The notes beneath the pieces are model-generated. The model was not told the origin of the DNA. It saw only the letters and a program-made list of their open reading frames with translations, and searched no databases. 64,000 bases of DNA from Planctomycetota bacterium. GTDB lineage: Bacteria; Planctomycetota; Planctomycetia; Planctomycetales; Planctomycetaceae. Of the stretch, positions 8,314 through 17,572 are shown one piece after another. The stretch's first letter is position 1; every line of letters begins with the position of its first letter. The translations under genes and the position numbers were made by a program. The stretch spans positions 1-64,000 of the forward strand of contig JAQCEJ010000007.1 in the NCBI GenBank assembly GCA_027618475.1. Direction: 5' to 3'.

Positions 8314-9303
8314 ATGAAAAACAACGCTCGGAAAAGCCCTCCCCTTCCCGTCGATCGATTGCAACAGCAATTGACCGAAAAGGAAGAGGTGATAGCGGCA
8401 TTAACCGCACAACTGGAACAGGCAGCCGACGAATTAGATCGCCGGCACCGCTCCGGCCATGATCGCGGTATGACTGTCACCGGCGGCGGAAGCGGATTCC
8501 CCCCCGAGTTGATCGAACACCAGAAGGCAGTCACCGACGAGTTGCATGCCGCCGTCGAACGCTGGGACGAAATGCAGGTCTCGCTGACACTGGGTCGGCT
8601 GGAGATGCAACTCTTGGAAATCCGAGATTTGATTACAGGGACCGAACTCCCCACGGCGTCGCACAATGCCGTCGATCGATCTCCTTCGAAAAAGGCGAAA
8701 TCCGAACCCGACTGGGAATCGATCAAGTCTCAATTCATTGACGCTCCCGGCGACGAGTCGTTGGCAAACCCAGCTCCTCCGGCTCTCGATGAGAAGCCTG
8801 TTGATAACGAACCATCAGCATGCCGAACATCGGACAACGGAGCGGAAATACATGCTCGACCGATGCAGGATTGGGAAGCCGAAATTCCCGTCCCCGTCGA
8901 TATTGAATCGGCTGATACCGAGACGTTGAAAAACGCGATCGAGATTCGAGACATATTTATTGTCGAACTGACACAGCGGCTCCGATCGATTCCCATCGAT
9001 GCCCCGCCACGAAACTGGGATGGTTTGATTGCGGTCCCCGAAGAACTGCAGCGCGGGTTGGAAGCCGTACGCACAAGGTACGATGAAAAACTGCGTTGTG
9101 CCGAAATCGAACTATCGCTCGAACGCGCCCGACTCGGTCGGGAAGAAGCGCGTCTGCTCGAACTTAAAGAATCGCTCGAACAACAACTAAAACGGCACGG
9201 ACATCATCCGCAAGATCACGCCTCGGCACACGCCGCCAACGAGAATGCTCATGTCGACTCGCCGGACAAATCGAGCTTGTGGCGATTGCTGGGGAAGAAG
9301 TAG
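8314..9303 (+). CDS. hypothetical coiled-coil protein
   Basis: A 329-residue protein I do not recognise. Residues about 12-45 (LQQQLTEKEEVIAALTAQLE) and about 225-300 (repeated ELSLERARLGREEARLLELK pattern) look like coiled coil. The middle is acidic and low-complexity, and the C-terminus ends in SSLWRLLGKK, a short basic/aromatic tail. No signal peptide or membrane segment is seen, so it is probably cytoplasmic and structural. The ATG at 8314 is chosen; a GTG at 8203 would add 37 residues with no clear ribosome-binding site. It ends 33 bases from the converging glnE gene. Confidence 0.65.
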   Translation: MKNNARKSPPLPVDRLQQQLTEKEEVIAALTAQLEQAADELDRRHRSGHDRGMTVTGGGSGFPPELIEHQKAVTDELHAAVERWDEMQVSLTLGRLEMQLLEIRDLITGTELPTASHNAVDRSPSKKAKSEPDWESIKSQFIDAPGDESLANPAPPALDEKPVDNEPSACRTSDNGAEIHARPMQDWEAEIPVPVDIESADTETLKNAIEIRDIFIVELTQRLRSIPIDAPPRNWDGLIAVPEELQRGLEAVRTRYDEKLRCAEIELSLERARLGREEARLLELKESLEQQLKRHGHHPQDHASAHAANENAHVDSPDKSSLWRLLGKK

Positions 9304-9336
9304 GCAAATCGATTCGTCGACCGTTTGTCCTCGCAG

Positions 9337-12300
9337 TTACCGCGTTGTCCCGTCGAGGAGCGACCCTAGGTCGCGGATTTGTTCGTTGTGCCGTTGTAGA
9401 TCGTCCTGCAATTCGTCGACCTTCGACTGGTAACCGAGCCGGCGGGCGAGGAACAGGAATTCTTCACTCTGTGGAGGAGGAACTGTCAAATCCCAGGCGT
9501 TGCCGCGCACCATTCGCAAGGCATCGATCAGATGCCGCTGAAAGATGTAACCGTCGCGCAGTTTTTCGAAGTTGTCTTCCGAAAGAATTCCCGTTGCCCG
9601 CAAGGCATTCATCGCTTTGAGCGTATTCGTCTCTCGTAAGGCCGGATCGCGATGTCCGTATGAGATTTGCAATCCCTGAACGAGATATTCGCAATCGACG
9701 AGTCCCCCTTCGGTCAGCTTCGCGTTGATCGTGCCGGCGGTGACGAGCTGACGCAATTGCCGTTCGCGCATGGCCCGCATCGAATTGACGTCGAAGGGTT
9801 CGCCTGTAAAGACCAGCCTGTCGCGCAGGTCGACGATTTCTTGTCCGAACGCGAGATCTCCCGAGATGGGCCTAAGCTTGACGAGTGCCTGCCGTTCATA
9901 TGGCCAGGCGGGACCATCGGGACGAAAATATTGTTCGAATGCCTCGCGAGCCACGGCGAGACTTCCTGCCCGTCCATAGGGCCGCAGCCGTAAGTCGATG
10001 TGAAAAATCCCTTCGCTGCGCGATTGAATCGCCTGTGAAAACGTTTCGACCAGCTTGATGTAATACTCGGCTGCGGTGATGATTTCGGGACCGGCCGTCT
10101 TGCCGGAATCGTCGTACACGAACATCAATTCGATGTCCGAAGCGTAACCGAGTTCCCGGCCGCCGCATTTCCCCAACGCACAAATGCACAACCGGTTTGG
10201 CATCCCGTTTTCGAGCTGTGGTTGCCCGTAACGCGCGGCGAGTTCGTCGTTGCAGATGCGATATGCAGCGTCGACGGTCGCTTCCGCGACGTCGGTCAGT
10301 TCTTCAGAGAACTCACCGAATTCGTCGACGAGTTCCAGAATGTGCCGCATATCGGTGCGAAACATCTCGCGGTCTTTCCAGGCGTTCAGACACTTTCGTT
10401 TGTCTTCGGGCGACTTGGCGTCGGCGAGATCGTGTTCGAGTCCACTCTCCAGCTCGCTGCGAGGTTTGCGCTGCTTCAGCGCATCGACATCCTTCACGAC
10501 GGGAAATAGATTGTCGTGCTGCAACCTCAAAAAATCTTCCCAGAGGAAATTACTGACCCCCAGCAACTGTGCCAGAGCATCGAGAACCTGCGTGTTTTCG
10601 AGCGATGCGATGTCGGCTACCCAGTCGTCGCGGTCGAATAACTGTTCAAGAAAACCTTGAAACTGCAACAACGCCGTTTCGGGATTGGGAGACCGCGGCA
10701 ATAGATGGGTGAAGTGCTTGATCAGCACGATCGCCGTGCGCACTTCACGCTGTTTTTTGGGGTCGGTAATTTTGTCGCCGAGATGATCGGTCACCCAGAG
10801 CGTATCGTCGATCCTTTTGCCAATGGATTGAATCACCACGCGAACGCTATGGATGCCGCTAATAGCGAGTGCATTTGTCAGTTCATACAAAAATCCGATC
10901 GTATCTTCGGCACGAATGCGGAGCAGCGTGTGACTCGCCGATGTTTCGTTGTCGATCTCGACTTCGACAGGCAATAACGATTCGGGCAAACCGACGGCAT
11001 CGACGACCGCTTCGGCTGCCCGCTTGGCGAGAATTCCCTGAACTTCCTTCCGCTTTCCTTCCTGTTGCATCCGCATCACGTCGCATAAGTCGTCGCGCAG
11101 TCTCATCCAGACGGCATCGGTCTGACGATCGACGGGGGGCTTGACCGTAAATGCGCTGATGAACTTTCCGCGACCGGACAGACTGCGGCCTGACGCTGTC
11201 GGCGTGGCCGCTCCGTCCTTATATTCGTTGCCGGTCGGCAGGACAAACAAATGCCCGTCGACGATGTCGCAACCGTAAATGAAAAGATGGCCGCAGATGA
11301 CGGACAGTTTTCCGGCACAATCGTATCCCACGGTGGTCATGCGCCAGGTGCCGTCGTCGAGTTTTCCGATCGTCACCTCCATCGGGTTGGCATCCGACAA
11401 CCGTTCGAACAACGTGGCGTGATCGCGAATCTCTTCGGGTGAAAAGACCAGCGTGTACGACGGTTCGATGCCGAGCAACGGCGGGGGAAGAGCCGAATCA
11501 TCCTCGGTCGACCGGCTGGGCTTCTGTTCGAGAGGTTCGTCCGTGCCGATATATTTTTCGAAGATCGCACGAATCTGCCGGCAATGCTGACGGTAATACT
11601 GCAGAAACTGTTCGGCGTCAGGGTAATCGAGTCGCCGCGCCAGATACGAGAGTTCTCGATGGTCGTCGGGGAGTGCGTGCACCTGCTTGTAATGCATCAA
11701 CTGCAGCGCATGTTCGATCGTTCGTAAAAAGTGATAGCCGCTCGAAAGAATGCGGTATTCATCCCCCTTGAGATAACCAAAATCGACGAGCCGCACGAGG
11801 GCATCGAGTGTATTGATGCTGCGGACGGCGCGATTTTCGCCTCCGTACCGCAATTGCAGAAATTGGACGACGAACTCGATGTCGCGAATCGAACCTTCTC
11901 CCGATTTGACTTCTCCCCACTTGCGCCCCTGTTTTTCGAGATTCGCTTCGATGTTCTGTTTCATTTCGCGAATATTCCGGCGGACCTGATCGGCCGGAGA
12001 GGAATAAATAATCGGTTCGATCCGTTCGAGAAACCCCTTGCCGACGGCGTACTCTCCCGCGATGACGCGGGCTTTGAGCAAGGCCTGTTTTTCCCAGAGC
12101 ATGCCGTGCTGTCGTAAATAGCCGACGTGGGCATCGACAGTATTAACGAGCGGCCCCGACCTGCCCCACGGTCGCAGCCGCATATCGACGCGGTACATAA
12201 ACCCTTCCATCGTCGATTCCATCAGCGCTTTGATGAGCTGCTGCCCGAGTTTCCAGTATTGGGCCGCATCTTTTTCGACGAGAAAGACGAGATCGATATC

Positions 12301-13002
12301 CGAACTGTAGTTGAGTTCTTCGCCACCCAGTTTGCCGAACGCAAGGACGGCAAAACCGTCCACTGAAAGTTTCATGTCCTGAGCGAGTAGAATCAGACAC
12401 GACTGCACCAGGCTGTCGGTGAGTAGCGACAGCTGCACGGTGATCGACTTCAAATCCATCAGGCCGAACGAATCGCACGCCCCGATGCGCAGCAATTCCC
12501 AATGTTGAAATCGTCGCAGAGCATCAAACTTGGCATCGAGCGTGTAATGTTCGCCCGCGATTTGTTGCGCCTCTTCGACGAACTGCTGCTGGCTCTTGAA
12601 TTCGGCCAGGCGCTTGTGCCGCGTCAGTTTCGCGAGATAACTCGGATTGCGCAGCAGTATTTCGGTAAGAAACTGGCTGCCGACGAACAGTTTTACCAGT
12701 ATTTCAACTGCGCGCGGGTTCTGACTGAGATACAGAAAGAGCTGAGCACGATCGGGAATCGTCTGCACCAGCCGTTCGAAGTTCACTAAGGAACCATCGG
12801 GCGTTGCCGTTTCTGAAAGGGCAATCAACAACGGAGGCATCGACCCGGCCAGAAGCGTTCGACTCTGTTCGTCGGTGCAGAGATCCTGAAATCGCCGCTG
12901 CGCCGCCGGTATATCTGAAAAACCGACTGACTTCAACAGACGATGAATTTCAGGGTCATCCTCGGTATGTGGGTCTAACAGCAGGGAGGATCGCTCAAAC
13001 AT
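9337..13002 (-). CDS. glnE: GlnE-type adenylyltransferase with GlnD-like ACT insert
   Basis: A 1221-residue protein built as two GlnE nucleotidyltransferase halves. The first half has AFGKLGGEELNYSSDIDLVF at about 221-240 and VDMRLRPWGRSGPL at 272-285; the second has ALGKCGGRELGYASDIELMF at about 942-961 and IDLRLRPYGRAGSL at 1002-1015. GlnE attaches and removes AMP on glutamine synthetase; N- and C-terminal halves normally do removal and addition. The family is usually near 950 residues. The surplus is a block at about 515-770 with two ACT-like segments: ICGHLFIYGCDIVDGHLFVL (570-589) and a clear GlnD-type ACT at 691-740 (IRAEDTIGFLYELTNALAIS). In GlnD such domains bind glutamine, so direct glutamine sensing is inferred. 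The ATG at 13002 has a weak AAGAAG upstream. Confidence 0.88.
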   Translation of the reverse strand: MFERSSLLLDPHTEDDPEIHRLLKSVGFSDIPAAQRRFQDLCTDEQSRTLLAGSMPPLLIALSETATPDGSLVNFERLVQTIPDRAQLFLYLSQNPRAVEILVKLFVGSQFLTEILLRNPSYLAKLTRHKRLAEFKSQQQFVEEAQQIAGEHYTLDAKFDALRRFQHWELLRIGACDSFGLMDLKSITVQLSLLTDSLVQSCLILLAQDMKLSVDGFAVLAFGKLGGEELNYSSDIDLVFLVEKDAAQYWKLGQQLIKALMESTMEGFMYRVDMRLRPWGRSGPLVNTVDAHVGYLRQHGMLWEKQALLKARVIAGEYAVGKGFLERIEPIIYSSPADQVRRNIREMKQNIEANLEKQGRKWGEVKSGEGSIRDIEFVVQFLQLRYGGENRAVRSINTLDALVRLVDFGYLKGDEYRILSSGYHFLRTIEHALQLMHYKQVHALPDDHRELSYLARRLDYPDAEQFLQYYRQHCRQIRAIFEKYIGTDEPLEQKPSRSTEDDSALPPPLLGIEPSYTLVFSPEEIRDHATLFERLSDANPMEVTIGKLDDGTWRMTTVGYDCAGKLSVICGHLFIYGCDIVDGHLFVLPTGNEYKDGAATPTASGRSLSGRGKFISAFTVKPPVDRQTDAVWMRLRDDLCDVMRMQQEGKRKEVQGILAKRAAEAVVDAVGLPESLLPVEVEIDNETSASHTLLRIRAEDTIGFLYELTNALAISGIHSVRVVIQSIGKRIDDTLWVTDHLGDKITDPKKQREVRTAIVLIKHFTHLLPRSPNPETALLQFQGFLEQLFDRDDWVADIASLENTQVLDALAQLLGVSNFLWEDFLRLQHDNLFPVVKDVDALKQRKPRSELESGLEHDLADAKSPEDKRKCLNAWKDREMFRTDMRHILELVDEFGEFSEELTDVAEATVDAAYRICNDELAARYGQPQLENGMPNRLCICALGKCGGRELGYASDIELMFVYDDSGKTAGPEIITAAEYYIKLVETFSQAIQSRSEGIFHIDLRLRPYGRAGSLAVAREAFEQYFRPDGPAWPYERQALVKLRPISGDLAFGQEIVDLRDRLVFTGEPFDVNSMRAMRERQLRQLVTAGTINAKLTEGGLVDCEYLVQGLQISYGHRDPALRETNTLKAMNALRATGILSEDNFEKLRDGYIFQRHLIDALRMVRGNAWDLTVPPPQSEEFLFLARRLGYQSKVDELQDDLQRHNEQIRDLGSLLDGTTR

Positions 13003-13070
13003 GTTCGCTTCTTAAACGGCGTAGGAATTCAGTCAGAGATGATCGAGGCGATTTGCCGCGGCTGATCGGA

Positions 13071-14462
13071 TTATCGGGTGATCTCGATACCAGGATGACT
13101 CTCTTTGAACTTCGTGACCCCCTCTTCCGTCACCGCTGTCAAATTGAGTTCCAACCGTTTCAGATGCGTCAGCGGGTTTAAGTGTTCGAGTCCCGCGTCG
13201 GTGACGCCGGTCTCACTGAGGTTGAGTCGTTCGAGGTTCGTCAGCGCCTGCAATTGTTCCAGTCCCGCATCGGTAATGCGCGAATTGGCGATATCGAGAT
13301 CCCGCAAATTCGCAAACGATGCGATGCCGACGAGAGACTCGTCGTTCGTTTGCGTGCGCCACAGGTCGAGTTGCTTCAGCTGAGTGCAACCCGCCAGAGG
13401 AAGATAAGCCTCGGGAGATTGCCCCACCGGGTTTTCGCTTAAATCGAGCGTTTCGAGTTTCGTCATCTGCGAGAGCTGCGCGAGTCCCGCATCGGTAATC
13501 CCCGTGTCCCGCAGCAGGAGCATGTTCATTTCTGTCAACCCGGCGAGATGTGCTAGTCCTGGGTCGAGCGTCAATGTCCGTCTTAAAGCTAAGCGTTCGA
13601 GGTGTTTTAGCGACGTGAGGTTCTTGAGTCCTTCCCAGGTAATCTGCGTATCATCGAGTTCAAGGGCCTTTAAATGCGTATGAACCTTCACCGTTTCGAG
13701 CGTCTTGTCTCCCAGCGAATTCAGCAGAATCAGATTCAGTCGTTCCAGATTCGGCAGGTCGTTCAGATACTCGATCCCCGCATCAGTCACTTGCGTTCGT
13801 TGAAGTTTGATACTCCTCAGACTCTTCATCTTCCCCAGCGAAACAAGTCCCTCGTCGCCGATATTCGTGTTGCGGATGTCGATCTCTTTCAATTGTGTCA
13901 GAGGGAGCAGATGCGCCAGACCGGCGTTGGTAATATCGGTCTGGCGAATTTGCAGAACGACCAGATTCGTCAGCGACGACAGGGTTTTCAGTCCCTCGTC
14001 GGTGATCTTGGTTTTCTCCAGGCCCAGAATGCGGAGAGAGTTAAGCCCGGTTAGATGCGACAGCCCTGCATCGGTGATGGTGGGCCCCGTCAGTTCGATT
14101 CGTTCGACATGATGCAACCCTTCAAGAGCTTTCAAGTCGTCGTCCGAGATCACGCTCTGGGTCAGATCGACGGTGATCACCCGACCGGCGCTGTTTTTCG
14201 TTAATTTTCCGCCGAGCGTTTCGACCGCTGACACCGATTCGGGGTCATCCTCGGGACCGTTCGCATCAGGAGCGGCAACGTTTGGCGAGAGAGATTTGAT
14301 ATCGGTCGCCGTACCAGAGTCGCCGGAATGTCCCGAGTCCTTCGGGGGATCGACCGAGTTCGAGGTGCACCCCCAGTTCATGCCGAGGAACAACACGACA
14401 AGCAAAGAATGGCGTAAATTCAGCCGTAACAAGTTAATGCTGTATTCGAGATCCGTATTCAC
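13071..14462 (-). CDS. leucine-rich-repeat protein, probable lipoprotein
   Basis: A 463-residue protein. After a hydrophobic leader (about 17-31, ending Met-Asn-Trp-Gly-Cys, a weak lipobox) and a Ser/Gly/Asp-rich linker, nearly the whole protein from about 90 is a run of roughly 24-residue leucine-rich repeats of the form LTxLxxLxLxxTxITDAGLxHL, at least a dozen of them. Such repeats make a curved protein-binding surface; many planctomycete proteins carry them and no partner is known. The start is a GTG at 14462; a TTG at 14432 is possible. Downstream glnE begins 68 bases on, so the two may be co-transcribed. Confidence 0.8.
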   Translation of the reverse strand: MNTDLEYSINLLRLNLRHSLLVVLFLGMNWGCTSNSVDPPKDSGHSGDSGTATDIKSLSPNVAAPDANGPEDDPESVSAVETLGGKLTKNSAGRVITVDLTQSVISDDDLKALEGLHHVERIELTGPTITDAGLSHLTGLNSLRILGLEKTKITDEGLKTLSSLTNLVVLQIRQTDITNAGLAHLLPLTQLKEIDIRNTNIGDEGLVSLGKMKSLRSIKLQRTQVTDAGIEYLNDLPNLERLNLILLNSLGDKTLETVKVHTHLKALELDDTQITWEGLKNLTSLKHLERLALRRTLTLDPGLAHLAGLTEMNMLLLRDTGITDAGLAQLSQMTKLETLDLSENPVGQSPEAYLPLAGCTQLKQLDLWRTQTNDESLVGIASFANLRDLDIANSRITDAGLEQLQALTNLERLNLSETGVTDAGLEHLNPLTHLKRLELNLTAVTEEGVTKFKESHPGIEITR

Positions 14463-14512
14463 CGGTAAGACTCGCTTTCTTTCGGGCGATATTTTATGAC
14501 AAGCCGTTTTAT

Positions 14513-14574
14513 AACCCTCTGGTCGACGGGTTTTATAGGACCATTTGAACGCCTATTCCTTCGCTAACCGGGTT
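14513..14574 (+). repeat. intergenic repeat, copy A
   Basis: This 62-base segment begins AACCCTCTGG and ends TAACCGGGTT. It matches 54086-54144: the first ten bases are identical, the next dozen are similar, and the ends agree (AACCGGGTT), while the middle diverges. Inside it, AACCC and GGGTT arms around TCTGGTCGAC can form a hairpin. It lies upstream of the LRR gene and of the Gfo/Idh gene. Confidence 0.5.
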
Positions 14575-14742
14575 ATGAAACCAGTTCTAGTTGCGGCCAT
14601 TGGCGATTCCGTATTCTACCATGCACAGAGAGACAGAAAAAGCAGGTAGAGACTGTTCAAGCAGTGCTGATTTGTTATCATGATGAACGAGAAAATGCTT
14701 GTCCATTTCGCCCATCATACGTTCATACAATAGGAGTCATCG

Positions 14743-16068
14743 ATGCCACGCAAATCGACTCGTCGAGATTTCATCAAAACGTCGACCGCGCTCGGGACTG
14801 CGTTCTGGGTCGGCGGAAACACCGCCTGGACGCAACCCGCCTCTCCGCTCGAAAAACTGAATTTCGCCTGCATCGGCGTCGACGGCAAGGGATCGAGCGA
14901 CTCACAAGATGCCGGAAGCCACGGAAATATCATCGGCCTGTGCGACATCGACGACAATCGCATGCTGAAAAAAGCGGCTCAATTTCCGATGGCCGAAAAA
15001 TTCAACGATTACGCCGAGATGCTCGACAAACTCGGAGATAAAATCGACGCTGTGACCGTAAGCACCCCCGATCACAGCCACGCTCGTGCCAGTATCATGG
15101 CGATGAAACTGGGGAAACACTGCTTCTGTCAGAAGCCGTTGACATGGTCGGTGTACGAAGCCCGCAAGATGCGAGAAATTGCCGCCGAGATGAAGGTCGT
15201 AACGCAGATGGGAAATCAGGGAACCGCCGACAACGGTTTCCGCGAATCGGTCGAGATCATTCAGGCCGGTACTATCGGTGCTGTCAATGAAGTTCACGTC
15301 TGGACGAATCGACCGATCTGGCCGCAGGGAACCGGTCGCCCGACCGACACCCCACCTGTCCCGAGCAATGTGCATTGGGATTTATTCCTCGGCCCGGCAG
15401 CCGAGCGACCGTATCACCCCGCCTATCATCCCTTCGCCTGGCGTGGTTGGATCGATTTCGGAACCGGGGCGTTAGGCGACATGGCGTGCCATACGGCGAA
15501 CATGGCTGTGATGGCGCTCGATTTGTTTGACCCGTTAACGGTGGAAGCCGAAACCAGCGGCATCGTCGACGACGAAACGTTCCCCAAAGACTCGCAGATC
15601 ACTTTCGAGTTTGGTGAACGGGGAGATCGTCCTCCGGTGAAAATGGTCTGGTACGACGGGGGTAAACTTCCTCCGAAAGAATTGTTGTTTGGCGAAGAAA
15701 TCACCTCGAGCGGATTGTTGCTGATCGGCGAAAAAGGTTCGCTGTACACTCCCAACGATTACGGTGCCGCCCGCCTGCTATTGCCGAAAGAAGAATTCAC
15801 CGACTTCAAGATGCCGGAACCGACATTGCCCCGTTCGCCGGGACACTTCACCGAATGGGTCGTTGCCTGCAGTGGCGGCGGTTCACTCCCGATGTCGAAC
15901 TTCGACTACGCCGGACGCTTGACCGAGACGATTCTGCTCGGCAACGTGGCGATGCGTACCGGAGCAAAAATCGAATGGGACGCCGAGAAAATGGAAGTCA
16001 CGAATATTCCCGAAGCCAACCAGTATGTCACACGCGAATATCGAAAAGGATTCGAATTAGGTGTGTGA
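14743..16068 (+). CDS. Tat-exported Gfo/Idh/MocA family oxidoreductase
   Basis: A 441-residue protein with a twin-arginine signal ([14 protein letters not shown], about 5-18) and then a Gfo/Idh/MocA NAD(P)-dependent oxidoreductase fold. The Rossmann start is [15 protein letters not shown] with a GxxGxG-like turn, followed by GLCDIDD. The family EKP motif appears as CQKP (about 128-131). The second half has the substrate-binding beta sheet ([17 protein letters not shown]). It probably acts on sugars or polyols outside the cytoplasm, holding its cofactor because it is exported folded. A strong ribosome-binding site AGGAG (14732-14736) fixes the ATG at 14743. A clear terminator follows at 16131. 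Confidence 0.88.
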   Translation: MPRKSTRRDFIKTSTALGTAFWVGGNTAWTQPASPLEKLNFACIGVDGKGSSDSQDAGSHGNIIGLCDIDDNRMLKKAAQFPMAEKFNDYAEMLDKLGDKIDAVTVSTPDHSHARASIMAMKLGKHCFCQKPLTWSVYEARKMREIAAEMKVVTQMGNQGTADNGFRESVEIIQAGTIGAVNEVHVWTNRPIWPQGTGRPTDTPPVPSNVHWDLFLGPAAERPYHPAYHPFAWRGWIDFGTGALGDMACHTANMAVMALDLFDPLTVEAETSGIVDDETFPKDSQITFEFGERGDRPPVKMVWYDGGKLPPKELLFGEEITSSGLLLIGEKGSLYTPNDYGAARLLLPKEEFTDFKMPEPTLPRSPGHFTEWVVACSGGGSLPMSNFDYAGRLTETILLGNVAMRTGAKIEWDAEKMEVTNIPEANQYVTREYRKGFELGV

Positions 16069-16130
16069 AACATCTGATCAAAGCATAAGCGAAAGTGGGA
16101 CAACATCTTTCGCGCACTCCACGTAAATTC

Positions 16131-16168
16131 AAAACGACCTGCGAACGCTGTTTCGCAGGTCGTTTTTT
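16131..16168 (+). terminator. rho-independent terminator
   Basis: A perfect 15-bp stem (16131-16145 pairs with 16152-16166) with the 6-base loop CGCTGT is followed by a T run (TTTTTT at 16163-16168, overlapping the stem base). It ends transcription of the Gfo/Idh gene. The A run on the other side may let it work in both directions. Confidence 0.9.
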
Positions 16169-16242
16169 CGTTAACGCCTTGCCGTTTGGCGTCGTAAGAT
16201 TCTTGCATCATAACGGTTACGGCGACGGATGACTCATTGATC

Positions 16243-16271
16243 TTGACGGGCTTTAAGATGTGCAGTATCGT
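16243..16271 (+). promoter_or_regulatory. possible promoter for TPR/cytochrome gene
   Basis: TTGACG (16243-16248) and TATCGT (16266-16271) are 17 bases apart, about 100 bases before the ATG at 16371. The -10 box is only a partial match. Confidence 0.3.
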
Positions 16272-16370
16272 CCCTCCCCCATCCAGATTTGTCCTCCCTT
16301 CTCACACGATCTCAGGCCAGCCGGCCTGTTCGACTCTCTCGGTCTCTGATCACCAGAAAGTCTCACCGAT

Positions 16371-17570
16371 ATGCATGTTTCCAATTCCGGTGACCGTCAT
16401 TATTGTTCGTCCCGCATCCTCACGGCAACCTGGGTTCTGCTTGGGCTCTTCGGCCTGTCGTCATTGCTGTTTGCGTTCGACGAAGTGCCGCTGAGCAGAG
16501 AAGGGATGCTCTTGTTGAAAAGCGGTAAAGTTGTCAGCGGACAACTCAATCAGGTGGCCGGGGGATATATGCTCACGCAACCGACGGGCGAAGTGCTCGT
16601 TCCCTTCGATCAAATCCAGTTCGAAGCCGAGTCGCTGCGCGAGGTTTACATTAAACAGGCCGAAGCCCTTAGACCTGATGAACGAACCGCATCGACTCAC
16701 ATATTACTGGCGCGATGGTGTCTCTCTTATCAACTTTACGAAGAAGCGCAAGGCGAACTGCGCGCGGCGATTCGACTCGAACCACGCCGAACGGAGGCCC
16801 GGATTCTCCTGAAACGTCTGCAAGACAACATTCTCGACCCGGTGACGTCCGAAACCTTTTCGTCGAAATCCGAAAACGGCGAATCGCGAGGAACAATGGT
16901 GTTATCCGATGGCAGCACGCAGCCGATTCAATCGCTCGCCGGACTCACGCGCGACAACGCCTTAAACTACATTCGCACGATTCAGCCGATTCTGATGAAT
17001 AAATGCGGCAACGCCAGTTGTCACGGCCCGACGGCGACCAATGGATTCAATCTTGAAGTCATTCCGTACGGGCAAGGTGTGCATCGAATCTCCATGGAGC
17101 GCAATCTCGCTTCTGTGATGAAGTTCATCGACGTCGAGAATCCGAAGCAAAGCCCACTGTTAACCGAAACGACTAATGCGCATGGCCCCGACGGAGTGTC
17201 GCTGTTCCTCGGCTCCAGTGGGAGCAAACAGCAAAAGGCACTCCGAAATTGGGTGGTGAGTATGGCACAGGAGAAAAAGGGTTCCTCGTCATCGAAACTT
17301 GTCCAGAACTCCTCGGAAAATGAAGCGGTGGTGCGCCACGAAGAGAATCGCCCCATGTCGCGTCGCCATGAGGTTCAATTGGCCGAGGAAGACCTTGATC
17401 CTCCCGAGTTATTGCCCGATCCGTTCGATCCCGAAGCATTCAACCGCCGTTATCATCGAAAGGCGGTTCGATCGGCGGTTTTCGAATCGTCGCAGGCGGA
17501 CGATCCACTCTCGGAACAGAATTCCAAGCGGCCTCTCGACGAAAATACCACACGGTTCCGATTCCGTTAA
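16371..17570 (+). CDS. exported TPR and cytochrome-like protein
   Basis: A 399-residue protein. An N-terminal hydrophobic segment (about 18-35) looks like a signal peptide or anchor. A short beta domain follows (LLLKSGKVVSGQL...VLVPFDQIQFE, about 48-84), then one or two TPR-like helical pairs (about 105-150, ARWCLSYQLYEEAQGELRAA). A cytochrome-like segment at about 195-300 contains C212-G-N-A-S-C217-H218, a CX4CH rather than the usual CX2CH heme c motif. The C-terminal about 90 residues are charged and low-complexity. The role is unknown; if heme is bound it may be redox-active. The gene ends two bases from the converging enolase-superfamily gene. Confidence 0.7.
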   Translation: MHVSNSGDRHYCSSRILTATWVLLGLFGLSSLLFAFDEVPLSREGMLLLKSGKVVSGQLNQVAGGYMLTQPTGEVLVPFDQIQFEAESLREVYIKQAEALRPDERTASTHILLARWCLSYQLYEEAQGELRAAIRLEPRRTEARILLKRLQDNILDPVTSETFSSKSENGESRGTMVLSDGSTQPIQSLAGLTRDNALNYIRTIQPILMNKCGNASCHGPTATNGFNLEVIPYGQGVHRISMERNLASVMKFIDVENPKQSPLLTETTNAHGPDGVSLFLGSSGSKQQKALRNWVVSMAQEKKGSSSSKLVQNSSENEAVVRHEENRPMSRRHEVQLAEEDLDPPELLPDPFDPEAFNRRYHRKAVRSAVFESSQADDPLSEQNSKRPLDENTTRFRFR

Positions 17571-17572
17571 CC

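Larger units (their letters stand above)
16069..16370. other. intergenic region with terminator and promoter
   Basis: About 300 bases without a gene. It contains the intrinsic terminator at 16131-16168 and a promoter-like pair at 16243-16271; nothing else is recognised. Confidence 0.6.

Noticed and set aside
9337-13002. A bifunctional GlnD-GlnE enzyme with HD domain
   Set aside because: No HD phosphohydrolase motif and no GlnD-type uridylyltransferase is seen; both catalytic motifs are of the GlnE kind.
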